Shown: in pieces, positions 62,984 to 64,000 of the stretch
Position numbering within the stretch: position 1 is the stretch's first letter
Layout: every line of letters starts with the position of its first letter
NCBI RefSeq assembly: GCF_016808095.1
Contig: NC_068976.1
Coordinates: forward strand, 16,021,663 to 16,085,662
Length of the DNA stretch: 64,000 nt
Direction of reading: 5' to 3'
Origin: Vigna angularis
Taxonomy: Eukaryota; Streptophyta; Magnoliopsida; Fabales; Fabaceae
Translations under genes and position numbers: made by a program
Notes under the pieces: model-generated
Seen by the model: the letters and a program-made list of their open reading frames with translations, nothing else
What the model was told of the DNA's origin: nothing
Database searches by the model: none

Positions 62984-64000
62984 AACAAATTTTATTGTTA
63001 TTAGTATTAAATGATAAGTTTAAATCTAATTTAACATTACAAAACTGGTTAATAAGATAAAATGTGCATTTATTTATATACTTCAAATGATCTTATAACT
63101 AGTTAATATAAGACTTTCAATACATTTTTCCAGGCTGATACATTTATATCAAATGTGAAGTTAATCAATATGTTATATATTATAAAAAAAATTTGTTTCT
63201 TAATATATTTTATTACTCACTGTAAAAAAAATTATTGTTTCTTAATATATTGTATTAATCACTCTCAGACTGTTATTGATTTAGTAATTAAATTTTAGTT
63301 AAATATATATATATTTCAAAACTTCTTTTACAAATTGATTTTGTAAAATTAAGTTAAATTTAAAATTTATTTAATTTTACTTAATTTTTTTAATATTATA
63401 CTGAAATATAATGTGAGTTTTACTGGTGATAGTAAATAACATGGGCTGTGAGGTCAATGCATGGTTTTATTTTTAAAATATTTTATTAATACTATTTTCT
63501 TGAACGAAAAGAAAAAGTCTTTAGCATGTTAGAGTTTGAAGCAAAAGTTGCAATCTAAATTCAACGTGGGAAAGAAGGTGGAAGCTAAGCATAATGTTGT
63601 GTTTTTGAAATTTGAAGTTGACCTCAGAATTCACGTTGCAGGTGAGTCTTCGGACCCTCAAAGCAGGAAACATAAAGCTGTTTGAATGTCTTTCATTCAT
63701 TCTTTTATTTTAAATTATAAAAATCTCATTTTTTTTAATGTAATGGGATTCCTCGATCGTTTAATGTAAATACTGTTTATTCTTACTTTATCTTTTATTA
63801 TATTTAAGTTATATAAAAAATATAAATAATATATATAGAAAGAGAAAATATTCATAAAAAAAAGTAAATAAACATTTTTATATATAATAACCGTCCGGTC
63901 AGTCTAAGAACTAGATAATCTATCAGTCTACTATCTCATATAAACTGGTTAGGAGACTCAACAGTCGATTGAAAGCAAAATTAATATATAGTTATATTAA
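61247..64000. other. Intergenic AT-rich DNA to the window end
   Basis: Apart from the MITE at 61776-62150 and a (TA)n tract at about 62948-62980, I see no gene. A GC-richer island with CCGTCCGGTC at about 63889-63985 resembles the islands near 45.0 and 46.6 kb. Sequence near 63310-63420 resembles the TRIM-type LTR words seen elsewhere. Confidence 0.5.
61776..62150. mobile_element. MULE-type MITE (about 375 bp)
   Basis: Starts GGGTTAAATATGTTTTTGGT and ends with the inverse, (A)AAAACATATTTAACCC. The inverted arms extend inward through the TAGTCC/GGACTAA words and the AACTAAATTTTGTTA / TAACAAAATTTAGTT pair, so nearly the whole element can fold back. Flanks TAACTTTTA and TAACTTTAT suggest an imperfect 9-bp target duplication. 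No coding capacity. This type is very common in legumes as far as I recall. Confidence 0.75.

Overview
The window is nuclear DNA of a flowering plant. It has intron-bearing plant genes with GT-AG junctions, strongly AT-rich intergenic DNA, long (TA)n microsatellites and plant-type MULE, CACTA, hAT and TRIM-like elements. The encoded proteins and repeat types suggest a papilionoid legume, possibly Phaseoleae (Vigna/Phaseolus type); this is inference from style and no search was run.

Four host genes are supported. (1) A KANADI-class GARP transcription factor closest to KAN4/ATS, + strand, 5315-8492, six exons, 314 aa. (2) A receptor-like cytoplasmic kinase with an N-terminal USP-like domain, + strand, 20280-26370, eight exons, 724 aa. 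(3) A seven-bladed WD40 protein of the JINGUBANG family, - strand, 32125-33815, two exons, 457 aa. (4) Allene oxide synthase (CYP74A), - strand, 47919-49484, intronless, 521 aa, the first committed enzyme of jasmonate synthesis. For all four, my splice junctions keep one open frame from ATG to stop. The genes do not form an operon or obvious cluster.

Between the genes lies repeat-rich DNA: a small non-autonomous CACTA element (28583-29885), a hAT-like element (16773-17440), a decayed MULE transposase (about 17700-18195), two MULE-type MITEs (40100-40764 and 61776-62150), a TRIM-like element with two short LTRs (46790-47029), a fold-back element near 14 kb, LTR-like relics, local duplications and several (TA)n tracts.

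The most striking object is a nested transposon at 50.8-61.2 kb. A 10.4-kb Mutator-like element has a perfect 9-bp target duplication and terminal inverted repeats of about 340-370 bp. It carries two convergent genes, as MuDR does: a small GRF-zinc-finger/transmembrane protein reading in from the left TIR, and a four-exon MULE transposase (PB1-like N-terminus, MULE core, SWIM finger, CCHC knuckle) reading in from the right TIR. A GC-rich 60-bp minisatellite lies between their 3' ends, and a 33-bp minisatellite lies just inside the left TIR. The transposase exon is split by a 4.06-kb CACTA element with a 3-bp target duplication. That CACTA element is an internal-deletion derivative: the N-terminal domain of its TNP2-type gene is joined out of frame to the C-terminal, Ulp1-protease-like half of its second gene. 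Its ends are packed with GCCGCGGTT/AACCGCGGC hairpins. I see no CRISPR array, no rRNA gene and no convincing tRNA gene.
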